In this document: one piece after another, positions 7,107 to 15,114 of the stretch | How positions within the stretch are numbered: the first letter of the stretch is position 1 | How the letters are laid out: each line of letters starts with the position of its first letter | DNA from: Cryomorphaceae bacterium | GTDB taxonomy: Bacteria; Bacteroidota; Bacteroidia; Flavobacteriales; BACL11 | NCBI GenBank assembly: GCA_949511925.1 | Contig: CATEYX010000166.1 | Span: forward strand, 1-20,495 | DNA: 20,495 nt | Direction of reading: 5' to 3' | Position numbers and translations under genes: made by a program | Notes under the pieces: model-generated | What the model was told of the DNA's origin: nothing | The model's input: the letters and a program-made list of their open reading frames with translations, nothing else | Database searches by the model: none

Positions 7107-7112
7107 AATCAT

Positions 7113-7120
7113 TAATTTTG
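7113..7120 (+). promoter_or_regulatory. Candidate fumC promoter -7 box
   Basis: TAATTTTG is an exact TAnnTTTG match and ends 44 bases before the fumC ATG, predicting a leader of roughly 40 bases. It overlaps the likely start region of the small opposing membrane gene. No TTG is found 19-21 bases upstream. Confidence 0.45.
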
Positions 7121-7164
7121 CAGCAAATAAACAATAACAAAAAAGAATATCAAAACATTTTAAG

Positions 7165-8559
7165 ATGAAATATAGAATAGAAAAAGATACAATGGGAGAA
7201 GTAAAGGTTCCTTCTGATAAATACTGGGGAGCCCAAACAGAAAGAAGCAGAAACAACTTTAAAATTGGTGCGACCGCAAGCATGCCTTTAGAAGTAGTTT
7301 ATGGTTTCGCTTACCTTAAAAAAGCAGCTGCTCATACCAATTGTGAATTAGGTGTTCTTTCTGAAGATAAAAGAGATTTAATTTCAACAGTGTGTGACGA
7401 AATATTGGATGGAAAACATGACGATCAATTTCCTTTAGTAATTTGGCAAACAGGAAGTGGAACGCAAAGCAATATGAATACCAATGAAGTAATTGCTAAT
7501 CGTGCTCATGTTATAAATGGAGGAACTTTGGAGGATGAAACTAAAGCAATTCACCCAAATGATGATGTAAATAAATCACAAAGCTCAAACGATACTTTCC
7601 CAACAGGAATGCATATTGCAGCTTACACAGTCATTATTGAAAACACAATCCCTGGAATAGAACAATTGCGTGATACTTTAGAAGCAAAATCATTAGCTTT
7701 TAACAAAGTCGTTAAAATTGGGCGTACTCATTTAATGGATGCTACTCCACTTACTTTAGGGCAAGAATTCTCTGGCTATGTTTCACAATTAAATCATGGA
7801 CTAAGAGCATTGGATAATACTTTAGATCATTTGTCAGAAATTGCTTTAGGAGGAACAGCTGTTGGGACTGGAATTAATACTCCTGCTGGATATTCTGATC
7901 TAGTAGCACAGTATATAGCGGATTTCACTGAATTACCGTTTGTAAGTGCTGAAAATAAATTTGAAGCTTTAGCCGCTCATGATGCAATAGTTGAGAGCCA
8001 TGGTGCTTTAAAGCAATTAGCTGTTTCTATAAATAAAATAGCTAATGACGTCAGAATGTTAGCGTCAGGACCAAGAAGTGGAATTGGTGAAATTATCATT
8101 CCATCTAATGAACCAGGATCATCCATCATGCCAGGAAAAGTAAACCCTACACAATGTGAGGCTATAACTATGGTTTGCGCACAAGTAATGGGAAATGATG
8201 TAGCTATTACAGTTGGAGGAATGCAAGGACATTATGAGTTAAATGTATTCAAACCACTAATGGCAGCAAACTTTTTGCAATCAGCTCGTTTAATTGGAGA
8301 TGCTTGTGTTTCATTTGACGAAAACTGCGTTCAAGGCATAGAACCAAATTACGAAAACCTAAAAAAGAATTTAAATAATTCCTTGATGTTAGTTACAGCA
8401 TTAAACACTAAGATTGGTTATGAAAAATCAGCTAAGATTGCTAAAACTGCTCATCAAAATGGAACAACTTTAAAAGAAGAAAGTATTAATTCAGGATACC
8501 TTACTGCTGAAGAATTTGATGAATGGGTACGTCCAGAAGATATGTGTGGAGGATTGTAA
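7165..8559 (+). CDS. fumC: Class II fumarate hydratase
   Basis: Fumarase C converts fumarate to L-malate in the citric acid cycle, as a cytoplasmic, iron-free homotetramer. The 464-residue product has normal length. It starts MKYRIEKDTMGEVKVPSDKY and contains WQTGSGTQSNMNTNEV, which forms part of the substrate site, and GRTHLMDATPLTLGQEFSGY, with the catalytic histidine. The superfamily signature is GSSIMPGKVNP from G318, and its mobile loop carries the catalytic serine (S319/S320). The C-terminal domain ends with NSGYLTAEEFDEWVRPEDM. It appears to be a single-gene transcription unit with its own promoter box and a strong terminator 22 bases after the stop. Confidence 0.97.
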   Translation: MKYRIEKDTMGEVKVPSDKYWGAQTERSRNNFKIGATASMPLEVVYGFAYLKKAAAHTNCELGVLSEDKRDLISTVCDEILDGKHDDQFPLVIWQTGSGTQSNMNTNEVIANRAHVINGGTLEDETKAIHPNDDVNKSQSSNDTFPTGMHIAAYTVIIENTIPGIEQLRDTLEAKSLAFNKVVKIGRTHLMDATPLTLGQEFSGYVSQLNHGLRALDNTLDHLSEIALGGTAVGTGINTPAGYSDLVAQYIADFTELPFVSAENKFEALAAHDAIVESHGALKQLAVSINKIANDVRMLASGPRSGIGEIIIPSNEPGSSIMPGKVNPTQCEAITMVCAQVMGNDVAITVGGMQGHYELNVFKPLMAANFLQSARLIGDACVSFDENCVQGIEPNYENLKKNLNNSLMLVTALNTKIGYEKSAKIAKTAHQNGTTLKEESINSGYLTAEEFDEWVRPEDMCGGL

Positions 8560-8581
8560 TTTACATACTAGATATTTAATC

Positions 8582-8612
8582 AAAAAAGCCGAGCATAATG
8601 CTGGGCTTTTTT
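8582..8612. terminator. Bidirectional intrinsic terminator between fumC and manC
   Basis: The inverted repeat is AAAAAAGCC-G-AGCA, loop TAA, then TGCT-G-GGCTTTTTT. Thirteen pairs form around one G:G mismatch. The T run serves fumC on the forward strand, and the A run becomes a T run for the manC transcript coming from the other side. It is the only clear hairpin terminator I find in the window. Confidence 0.85.
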
Positions 8613-8632
8613 ATTCTATTTCTTAAAATAAA

Positions 8633-9709
8633 TTAACTTTCCTCACTCTTAATATCAGCAACAAAGTGTTTTATTTGTTGTTCATCTTCTTTTTTACAAA
8701 CAAGTAAAGTCCCTTCACTTTCAACAACAATATAGTGATTTAAACCTTGTAATACTACTCGCTTGTCGTTTGGTACATTCACAATATTGTTTGAAGATTT
8801 ATACAACATCACCTTATCTCCTAGTACAGCATTCTTATTTTCATCCAAGTCCAAATGCGTATACAAGGAACCCCAAGTACCTAAGTCGCTCCATCCAAAA
8901 CTAGCAGGGTAAACATATACCTTATCCGATTTTTCCATAATCCCATAATCAATAGAAATATTTTTACAACCAGGAAAAACTCTATCAATATATTCTTCTT
9001 CTCTTTCAGTATTATAGAGGGGTTTTCCTTCTTCAAAAACAGTATAAATATCATTTAGGTGCTTACGATAGGCTAAAGTAATTGACTTAGCACTCCAAAC
9101 AAACATGCCCGAATTCCAAAGAAAATCGCCACTGTCTAAAAAATTAAGAGCCAATTCCTGATTTGGTTTTTCTGTAAATGTTTTCACTTTTCTCACCTTT
9201 TTATTACTGACTAAACCTTGTTCAGTAAACTGAATATAACCATAACCTGTATCTGGTCTGCTTGGTGTAATTCCTATTGTCAACAACACATCATTAGCTG
9301 CACTTAATTCCAAACAATCATTTACCACACGCACAAATTCATCTTCCTTTGTAATTATATGGTCAGAAGCTGCAATAATCATATTGGCATCAGGATTTTC
9401 GCTCTGAATTTTAAATGCTGCATAAGCTACACAAGGTGCAGTATTACGCATTGCTGGTTCACATAAAATATTTTTTACTACTACATCAGCCAATTGTTCC
9501 TGACATAGGATTTTGTAATTCTTATTAGTAACAATAAGAATATTTTCAGCTGGACATATTTTTTGTAATCGCCTAAATGTTTGCTGAATTAGTGTTTCTC
9601 CTGTTCCTAATATATCCAAAAACTGTTTTGGCAAACTTGCCTTACTCATTGGCCAGAAACGGGAACCTATCCCTCCAGCCATTATTACTGCATAATTATT
9701 TTTATTCAT
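8633..9709 (-). CDS. manC: Mannose-1-phosphate guanylyltransferase
   Basis: This enzyme makes GDP-mannose from mannose-1-phosphate and GTP, feeding glycan, exopolysaccharide or O-antigen synthesis. The 358-residue protein has the nucleotidyltransferase signature AGGIGSRFWP at 11-20 followed by PKQF at 27-30. Further along are AASDHII, FTEKPN, WNSGMFVW and SFGWSDLGTWGSL, all typical of the ManC/GMP group. It lacks the C-terminal phosphomannose isomerase domain of the bifunctional form. I start at MNKNNYAVIM (9709), since the in-frame Met at 9730 only adds seven residues before the conserved strand. It lies 58 bases after the SprT-like gene, and no promoter box is seen in that gap. No other sugar-nucleotide genes are nearby. 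Confidence 0.93.
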   Translation of the reverse strand: MNKNNYAVIMAGGIGSRFWPMSKASLPKQFLDILGTGETLIQQTFRRLQKICPAENILIVTNKNYKILCQEQLADVVVKNILCEPAMRNTAPCVAYAAFKIQSENPDANMIIAASDHIITKEDEFVRVVNDCLELSAANDVLLTIGITPSRPDTGYGYIQFTEQGLVSNKKVRKVKTFTEKPNQELALNFLDSGDFLWNSGMFVWSAKSITLAYRKHLNDIYTVFEEGKPLYNTEREEEYIDRVFPGCKNISIDYGIMEKSDKVYVYPASFGWSDLGTWGSLYTHLDLDENKNAVLGDKVMLYKSSNNIVNVPNDKRVVLQGLNHYIVVESEGTLLVCKKEDEQQIKHFVADIKSEES

Positions 9710-9767
9710 TTTACTATTTCTTATTTTCAATTATTAAATGCTACACTACAACAAAAAGAAATTCGTT

Positions 9768-10349
9768 TTATTGTACCCTACTAACTTCTGTTAGAGGATG
9801 AAACAAATAAACTCTATTTGTATCTTTTTCCTTGCAAGTAAATCTTTTTCTTAATTTTTTTCCTTTTTGAAACTCTTTACCATTACTAGTACTAAACTTA
9901 TCTCCTTCCAAAATATCAGTAATGGTTATTCCTTTTTGCTTATCATATTTTCTTAACACTGTTGAAAGTCTAACGTCTGTGAAAGTTGAAGCTTTAGGGT
10001 TTAATAAATATAAGCTCAATACTTTATTAATGTCTTCAGGGAAAAGGTGAAGAAAATTTAATAACATAGCTTTAAACGTTGCTTTCCATTGTTCCCCATG
10101 CGGTAATACTTTATTACTGTGTTTTGTATAAACAAAAGCATGAGCCAATTCATGAGTTAATGTAATCAGAAAAGAATAAGGGTTTAAGTTATTATTTACA
10201 CTAATAGATAACTTACCGTACTGTACTCTAAAGTCTCCCAACTTTGTTTTCCTTGGTTTTACAATAAGTAAATCAACACATAATTCATCTATCCAATCCT
10301 GTAAAGTTACTCTGCTTTCTGAAGGAACAAATGAGTGAAAAGCATTCAT
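9768..10349 (-). CDS. SprT-like zinc metalloprotease-domain protein
   Basis: The 193-residue protein has the SprT/Spartan-type zinc site HELAH at 66-70, with a likely third ligand His84 in PHGEQWKATF, as in the family's 'HG..F/W' motif. The N-terminal half is the SprT-like domain (LGDFRVQYGKLSISVNNN). The C-terminal part is basic, with FTCKEKDTNRVYLFHPLTEV at the end, but shows no complete Cys4 zinc ribbon. The eukaryotic relative Spartan cuts DNA-protein crosslinks; the role in bacteria is not settled. Its ATG overlaps the feoB stop by one base (TAATG), so it is probably translated with feoB, an unexpected partner. Confidence 0.85.
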   Translation of the reverse strand: MNAFHSFVPSESRVTLQDWIDELCVDLLIVKPRKTKLGDFRVQYGKLSISVNNNLNPYSFLITLTHELAHAFVYTKHSNKVLPHGEQWKATFKAMLLNFLHLFPEDINKVLSLYLLNPKASTFTDVRLSTVLRKYDKQKGITITDILEGDKFSTSNGKEFQKGKKLRKRFTCKEKDTNRVYLFHPLTEVSRVQ

Positions 10350-12427
10350 TAACTTAATAATTGGTAGGCAATAAAGCTAGAAAAATAAGCTAAAGCCCCC
10401 ATATATAAGAATTGAATAGCTGGCCATTTCCAGTGACCTGTTTCTCTATAAACAATTGCTACAGTTCCCATACATTGCATAGCAAAAGCATAAAATAACA
10501 TTAAAGAGATTCCAACTGCTGGCGTAAAGAATGCTTCACCAGTTTCCTGATTTTTCACACTCTTCATTCGTTCCTGAATGGATTGAATGTTTTCATCACC
10601 CACACTATAAATAGTAGACATAGTTCCAACAAATACCTCACGAGCAGCAAAAGAAGTAATTAACGAAATACCTATCTTCCAATCAAAACCTAATGGCTTG
10701 ATAGCTGGCTCAATTGTTTTTCCAATCATTCCAGCGTAAGAAGCTTCTAACTTTTCTGCTGCAATGTGCATTTCAGCATCTACTTTTCCTGCCCATTTTT
10801 CTTCAATTTTTTCAAATTTATTACCTGGAGCAAAAGAGGAAAGCACCCAGAGTACTATGGAAATTGCAATGATTATTTTACCTGCATCAAACAAAAATAC
10901 TTTTACCTTTTCCACAATAGTATACATTACCGTTTTCCAATCTGGTATTTTATATGATGGCATTTCCATAATATAATAAGAACGCTCACTTGAAATAATA
11001 ATAAATTTCATTAAGAAAGCTATAGAAATAGCTGCTACAAATCCAATTAAATAAAATGCCATTAACACCAAACCTTGTAAATTAAAGCCCATGAATTCCT
11101 CAGCAGGTATAATCAGTCCAATAATCAAAGTGTAAACTGGGAGCCTTGCAGAGCAAGACATAAGAGGAGTTACCATTATTGTGATCAGTCTTTCCTTCCA
11201 AGAAGAAATAGTACGCGCAGACATAATAGCAGGAATAGCACAACCAGCACCACTTAACAGTGGAATAATTGATCTTCCGTTAAGACCAACACCTCTAAGT
11301 AATTTATCAGTAATAAAACTAACTCTAGCCATATATCCTGTATCTTCTAAAAAAGCAATAAAAGCAAATAAAAATGCTATCTGAGGAACAAAAATAACAA
11401 TACCACCAAGGCCTGCTAAAATACCATTGACAACTAAATCATTTAACAAACCTTCTGGCAATGAATTTGAAGTAAAAGTTTGTAATTGAACAAAAAGCCC
11501 ATCAATTAGATCCATAGGATATTCTGACCAAGCAAAAACAGCTTGAAAAATGGCAAACAGAATAGATAAAAAAACTACATATCCAAATATAGGATGAATT
11601 AAAATGTCATCAATACTCTTAGTCAACTGATACTTTCCTGTTGGCCTACCCTTTTTAACACATAAATGCATTATCTCATCAATCTCCTTATAACGCTTTA
11701 CAGTTTCTTTTGCTTGTACCCTTTCAGGTATAAGGTCATTGGCCTTACACAGCTGATTTATGGCGCATCTATTTAGGGATTCACCGCTAATTTCTTGCTT
11801 ACACAATGCTAAGAATGAAGCATAATCATTCTCTTTCCCTCTTATTTCATTTACCCTTTCGATTACTGTTTTAAAAAGTTTGCGAACGGATAAAAATGGC
11901 TTAATAGGTTTCTTATATACTGCATTAATAATTGCTTCTCTTAAAATTTCAATTCCTTTTCTTTTTCGGGCATTGATAGCAACTACCTGAATACCTAACT
12001 CTTTACTAAGTAAATCTACATTAACAATTACTCCCTTTTTAGTTGCAATATCCACCATATTTAAGGCTAATACAACATTCATTTTTAGGTCAATAACCTG
12101 AGTAAGCAAAAATATTGAACGCCTTAAGTTAGTTGCATCAGCAATAACAACCGTTACATCAGGATAATCAACATCCTCATCATTACACAGAATTTGTTGC
12201 GCAACTTTTTCATCCATTGACTTTGGAAACAAAGAATATGTTCCAGGCAAATCAATAATTTCAGCGTCTATTTCTTTTGGAAATTTTGCTTTACCTACTT
12301 TCTTCTCAACCGTAATACCAGGGTAATTTCCAACTTTTTGTTTTAAACCTGTTAGAGCGTTAAACAAAGTTGTTTTACCTGAATTTGGGTTTCCTGCCAG
12401 AGCAATTTTAACCTTCATTCTACTCAT
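10349..12427 (-). CDS. feoB: Ferrous iron transport protein B
   Basis: FeoB is the inner-membrane protein that imports Fe2+. The 692-residue product begins with a G-protein domain. G1 is GNPNSGKT at 12-19, the GNYPGITVE switch follows at about 33-41, G3 is DLPGTY at 59-64, and G4 is NMVD at 123-126. A cytoplasmic helical domain follows to about 270. The membrane part has two Gate regions, including GLNGRSIIPLLSGAGCAIPA with the conserved cysteine in the GxGC pore motif, and a second one with FAAREVFVGTMSTIY. The start at 12427 overlaps the end of feoA by 8 bases, and MKVKIALAGN at 12418 is an alternative start. The feoA-feoB pairing is standard; a sprT-like gene then follows with a one-base overlap. 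Confidence 0.97.
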   Translation of the reverse strand: MSRMKVKIALAGNPNSGKTTLFNALTGLKQKVGNYPGITVEKKVGKAKFPKEIDAEIIDLPGTYSLFPKSMDEKVAQQILCNDEDVDYPDVTVVIADATNLRRSIFLLTQVIDLKMNVVLALNMVDIATKKGVIVNVDLLSKELGIQVVAINARKRKGIEILREAIINAVYKKPIKPFLSVRKLFKTVIERVNEIRGKENDYASFLALCKQEISGESLNRCAINQLCKANDLIPERVQAKETVKRYKEIDEIMHLCVKKGRPTGKYQLTKSIDDILIHPIFGYVVFLSILFAIFQAVFAWSEYPMDLIDGLFVQLQTFTSNSLPEGLLNDLVVNGILAGLGGIVIFVPQIAFLFAFIAFLEDTGYMARVSFITDKLLRGVGLNGRSIIPLLSGAGCAIPAIMSARTISSWKERLITIMVTPLMSCSARLPVYTLIIGLIIPAEEFMGFNLQGLVLMAFYLIGFVAAISIAFLMKFIIISSERSYYIMEMPSYKIPDWKTVMYTIVEKVKVFLFDAGKIIIAISIVLWVLSSFAPGNKFEKIEEKWAGKVDAEMHIAAEKLEASYAGMIGKTIEPAIKPLGFDWKIGISLITSFAAREVFVGTMSTIYSVGDENIQSIQERMKSVKNQETGEAFFTPAVGISLMLFYAFAMQCMGTVAIVYRETGHWKWPAIQFLYMGALAYFSSFIAYQLLS

Positions 12428-12653
12428 TTTTTACTAGTTTAATTGCAATTTTTTCAGCATCATCTTTTCTGATACTCAGAATGTAAGAAGAAACTAAGAT
12501 GGCAATAGGTCCTCCAAAAGGAGCTTTTCGGATCAATTGAATTTTTTCACCAGGAGTGCAACCCATCTCAAGTAACTTTTGCTCTAATTCTGGATCAGAA
12601 ATCATACACATCTCACCTTTTACACCCACCTTCAAATCTGCTAATTTCTGCAT
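12420..12653 (-). CDS. feoA: Ferrous iron transport protein A
   Basis: FeoA is a small SH3-fold cytoplasmic partner of FeoB that supports its iron transport. The 77-residue product carries the family core LLEMGCTPGEKIQLIRKAP, then GGPIAILV and YILSIRKDDAEKI. I start at MQKLADLKVG (12653) rather than the in-frame Met at 12680. The shorter form matches the usual N-terminus, and a perfect TATATTTG promoter box ends only 4 bases before it, inside the longer version's coding region. The 3' end overlaps feoB. I could not recognise a Fur-type operator with confidence. Confidence 0.93.
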   Translation of the reverse strand: MQKLADLKVGVKGEMCMISDPELEQKLLEMGCTPGEKIQLIRKAPFGGPIAILVSSYILSIRKDDAEKIAIKLVKNE

Positions 12654-12657
12654 GGGA

Positions 12658-12665
12658 CAAATATA
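12658..12665 (-). promoter_or_regulatory. Candidate leaderless promoter of feoAB
   Basis: The reverse strand reads TATATTTG, then TCCC, then the feoA ATG at 12653. The box is identical to those upstream of HU and ssb. The expected transcription start falls at the ATG, and the box decides between the two candidate feoA starts. No -33 TTTG is found at 19-21 bases. Confidence 0.55.
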
Positions 12666-12704
12666 GTTATTAAGAATCAATCTAAAATAAATTGGAGCTA
12701 AATA

Positions 12705-12839
12705 TTATTTCTGATAAATTTGAGTTGATGAGAAATTTGGACAAGTATTACACCCACTTTTTTTACTAACACCACAAGCGGTAAAAAAGAATAATGCCAA
12801 AATCAAAAAAAGATGATATTTTTGTATTTTTATAATCAT
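12705..12839 (-). CDS. Small predicted lipoprotein (44 residues)
   Basis: A complete short frame encodes a lipoprotein. Two lysines lie in the first seven residues (MIIKIQKYHL), then a hydrophobic run FLILALFFF, then a lipobox TAC with the acylated cysteine at 22 (FTACGVSKKSG). The mature peptide is only 23 residues, with two more cysteines in SGCNTCPNFSSTQ. I recall similar tiny Cys-containing lipoproteins in flavobacteria but no function. It lies 51 bases upstream of feoA on the same strand and is divergent from the MlaE-type gene. Its promoter box TAGATTTG ends three bases before the ATG, which supports it being a real gene. Confidence 0.72.
   Translation of the reverse strand: MIIKIQKYHLFLILALFFFTACGVSKKSGCNTCPNFSSTQIYQK
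12817..12824 (+). promoter_or_regulatory. Weak candidate promoter for the mlaE operon
   Basis: TATTTTTG matches TAnnTTTG and ends 51 bases before the mlaE ATG, but it lies inside the opposing lipoprotein gene and has no -33 partner. It is the only match I find upstream of this five-gene operon. Confidence 0.3.
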
Positions 12840-12842
12840 ATG

Positions 12843-12874
12843 CAAATCTAAATAAATTACTTAATTTAAGCCAA
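12843..12874 (-). promoter_or_regulatory. Candidate leaderless promoter of the small lipoprotein gene
   Basis: On the reverse strand TAGATTTG (12850-12843) is followed by CAT and then the ATG at 12839. A TTG at 12874-12872 lies 21 bases upstream, an acceptable -33 spacing. It sits directly before the ATG of the opposing mlaE gene, so the two divergent genes share this short gap. Confidence 0.5.
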
Positions 12875-12875
12875 T

Positions 12876-13616
12876 ATGACAAAACTACTTCACCACCTAG
12901 GGCTTTACTTCATTATGATGAAGAAAGTCATAAGCAAACCAGAAAATTGGAGTATTTTCAGAAAACAGTTAGTACTTGAAATGGAGAAAGTAGGTCTTAA
13001 CTCAGTAAGTTTGGTAATAATTCTTTCATTTTTTGTAGGGGCTGTAGTCAGTATACAAACTGCTATTAATATGAATAGTCCTCTATTACCTTCTTACCTG
13101 GTTGGTTTAGCAAGTAGAGATTCTTTAATTTTAGAATTTTCACCAACCATGATATCATTAATATTAGCAGGGAAAGTAGGATCAAGTATTGCTTCAGAAT
13201 TAGGCAGTATGCGAGTTACTGAGCAAATTGATGCCCTTGAAATAATGGGAATTAATTCTGCCTCTTTTCTAATCTTACCAAAAATTATTGCAGCCGTCTT
13301 CTTTTTTCCATTCCTTATAATTATAAGTATGGGCGTTGGAATGGTTGGTGCTTGGGTAGGCGGACTTTCAGCTGATATAACAACAGCCGATTTTATGTAT
13401 GGTCTTAAATATGAATTTACTCCTTTCTATATTAATTATGCAATTATAAAAACTATATTCTTTGCTTTTATAATATCGACTGTATCGGCATATTTTGGCT
13501 ACCACACTAAAGGTGGTGCAATAGCTGTTGGAAAAGCAAGTACTACTGCTGTTGTAACTAGTAGTATTCTCATACTATTATTCAATTATATATTAACGGA
13601 TATTATTTTATCATGA
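12876..13616 (+). CDS. mlaE: MlaE-type ABC transporter permease
   Basis: This is the permease of an MCE/Mla-type ABC system, which moves phospholipids or other lipids between the inner and outer membrane. The 246-residue protein has the family's N-terminal amphipathic part (LGLYFIMMKKVISKPENW). Its first membrane segment is near 43-62, and the signature stretch PTMISLILAGKVGSSIASEL leads into GSMRVTEQIDALEIMG (90-125), the region that contacts the ATPase. Membrane segments lie near 135-165, 187-207 and 225-243. The ATG at 12876 gives the normal N-terminus. Its stop overlaps the ATPase start by four bases. The substrate-binding MCE protein (MlaD) is not in this operon. Confidence 0.9.
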   Translation: MTKLLHHLGLYFIMMKKVISKPENWSIFRKQLVLEMEKVGLNSVSLVIILSFFVGAVVSIQTAINMNSPLLPSYLVGLASRDSLILEFSPTMISLILAGKVGSSIASELGSMRVTEQIDALEIMGINSASFLILPKIIAAVFFFPFLIIISMGVGMVGAWVGGLSADITTADFMYGLKYEFTPFYINYAIIKTIFFAFIISTVSAYFGYHTKGGAIAVGKASTTAVVTSSILILLFNYILTDIILS

Positions 13617-14362
13617 TAGAAATACAAAATATTGAAAAACATTTTGGAAACAATCATGTTTTAAAAAATGTATCCTTTCTTTTTGAAAGAGGTAAAACAA
13701 ACCTAATAATTGGAGAAAGTGGTTCAGGAAAAACAACCCTTATTAAAATACTAATCGGATTACACAAAATAGATAGCGGAACCGTATTGTTTGATGGTAT
13801 AGATTTTAACGCCATAAAAACAAAAGAACAAAGACTATTAAGGCAAGAAATTGGCATGCTATTCCAAGGAGGAGCACTTTACGATTACATGAGTGTTGAA
13901 GAAAATATTATGTTCCCTCTTAATATGTTTACAAAAAAAACAGAAATAGAAAAATTAGAACGTGTAAATTTCTGTCTTAAGAGAGTGAAATTAGAAGGGA
14001 AAAATAAACTAATGCCTTCTGAACTAAGTGGAGGTATGACAAAAAGAGTTGCTATTGCTAGAGCAATAGTAATGCAACCTAAATACTTATTGTGTGACGA
14101 ACCAAACTCAGGTCTTGATCCAAAAACAGCAATAATTATTGACAACCTAATACAAGAAATCACCAAAGAATATAACATCACTACAATTGTCAACACTCAT
14201 GACATGAACTCTGTAATGGAAATTGGAGAAAACATTACCTTCATCAATAAAGGTGAGATATGGTGGAAAGGAAGTAAAGATGAGTTATTAAATTCCAATA
14301 ATAACGAATTGAATGATTTTGTTTTTGCTTCAGAACTTTTTAAAAGATTAAAAAAAGCATAA
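13613..14362 (+). CDS. mlaF: MlaF-type ABC transporter ATP-binding protein
   Basis: This ATPase powers the MlaE-type permease. The 249-residue product has all the motor motifs: Walker A GESGSGKTT at 34-42, Q-loop LFQGGAL with Q85, signature LSGGM at 138-142, Walker B YLLCDEP ending in the catalytic E163, and H-loop H196 (NTHDM). The LSGGMTKRVAIARAI wording and the GGAL after the Q-loop glutamine are typical of the Mla/MCE branch. It overlaps mlaE by four bases and rsmA by one (TAATG), so translation is probably coupled. Confidence 0.92.
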   Translation: MIEIQNIEKHFGNNHVLKNVSFLFERGKTNLIIGESGSGKTTLIKILIGLHKIDSGTVLFDGIDFNAIKTKEQRLLRQEIGMLFQGGALYDYMSVEENIMFPLNMFTKKTEIEKLERVNFCLKRVKLEGKNKLMPSELSGGMTKRVAIARAIVMQPKYLLCDEPNSGLDPKTAIIIDNLIQEITKEYNITTIVNTHDMNSVMEIGENITFINKGEIWWKGSKDELLNSNNNELNDFVFASELFKRLKKA

Positions 14363-15114
14363 TGAAGAATGTAAGAGCAAAAAAACATTTAGGACAGCAT
14401 TTTTTAAATGATGAGCAAATAGCTTTTGACATCACTGATTTATTAAGTGAGGGAACGAAAAATTTAGTAGAAATAGGCCCTGGTATGGGAGTGCTTACAC
14501 AGTTTTTGGTAAAAAAAGATTTTACAACTGAAGTGGTAGAAATTGACACAGAAAGTGTTTTTTATCTCAGATTAAATTACCCTAAACTAAGTGTACATGA
14601 AGGAGATTTCCTGCAACTTCAGTTAAAAGAAAAATATCCTTACCCCTTTTCTTTAATCGGGAATTTCCCTTATAATATTTCTTCACAAATACTATTTAAA
14701 GCTTTTGAAAACAGAGATCAAATACCAGAAGTAATTGGTATGTTTCAAAAGGAAGTGGCTGAGAGAATAGTTTGTAAAAAAGGAAAAAAAAGAGGGATTC
14801 TATCTGTATTCTTACAAGCATTTTATGACATTGAATATTGTTTTACAGTAAATGAAGATGTATTTACTCCACCACCAAAAGTAAAATCAGGAGTTATAAA
14901 ATTAGTTAGGAATAATAGAAAAGAACTCACTGTTGACGAACAGAAATTTAAACGAGTAGTGAAAACAGGGTATAACCAAAGAAGAAAAACATTAAGGAAC
15001 GCATTAAAACCATTTACTTTAATAAATGAAAGTGAAATAGAACATTTACTCACTTTACGAGCTGAACAATTATCCGTTGATGATTTCATAAAACTAACCA
15101 ATCATGTCAGATAG
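14362..15114 (+). CDS. rsmA: 16S rRNA dimethyladenosine transferase RsmA/KsgA
   Basis: RsmA dimethylates two adjacent adenines in helix 45 at the 3' end of 16S rRNA, a late quality step in small-subunit assembly. The 250-residue protein opens with VRAKKHLGQHFLND, the family hallmark. The SAM-binding motif I is VEIGPGMGVLT at 36-46, with acidic E60 after strand 2 and GDFL at 81-84. The catalytic motif IV is NFPYNIS at 101-107, where NLPY is more usual. The C-terminal helical domain has TGYNQRRKTLRNALK. It overlaps the ABC ATPase gene by one base and mgtE by eleven. Confidence 0.96.
   Translation: MKNVRAKKHLGQHFLNDEQIAFDITDLLSEGTKNLVEIGPGMGVLTQFLVKKDFTTEVVEIDTESVFYLRLNYPKLSVHEGDFLQLQLKEKYPYPFSLIGNFPYNISSQILFKAFENRDQIPEVIGMFQKEVAERIVCKKGKKRGILSVFLQAFYDIEYCFTVNEDVFTPPPKVKSGVIKLVRNNRKELTVDEQKFKRVVKTGYNQRRKTLRNALKPFTLINESEIEHLLTLRAEQLSVDDFIKLTNHVR

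Noticed and set aside
7107..7283. Extended form of the small membrane protein up to 7283
   Set aside because: The extension lies over the fumC start and promoter on the opposite strand. The hydrophobic core is complete from the Met at 7106.
9577..9801. Forward open frame across the start of manC and the manC-sprT gap
   Set aside because: It is antisense to two well-supported genes, has no recognisable protein character, and its length is expected by chance in this composition.
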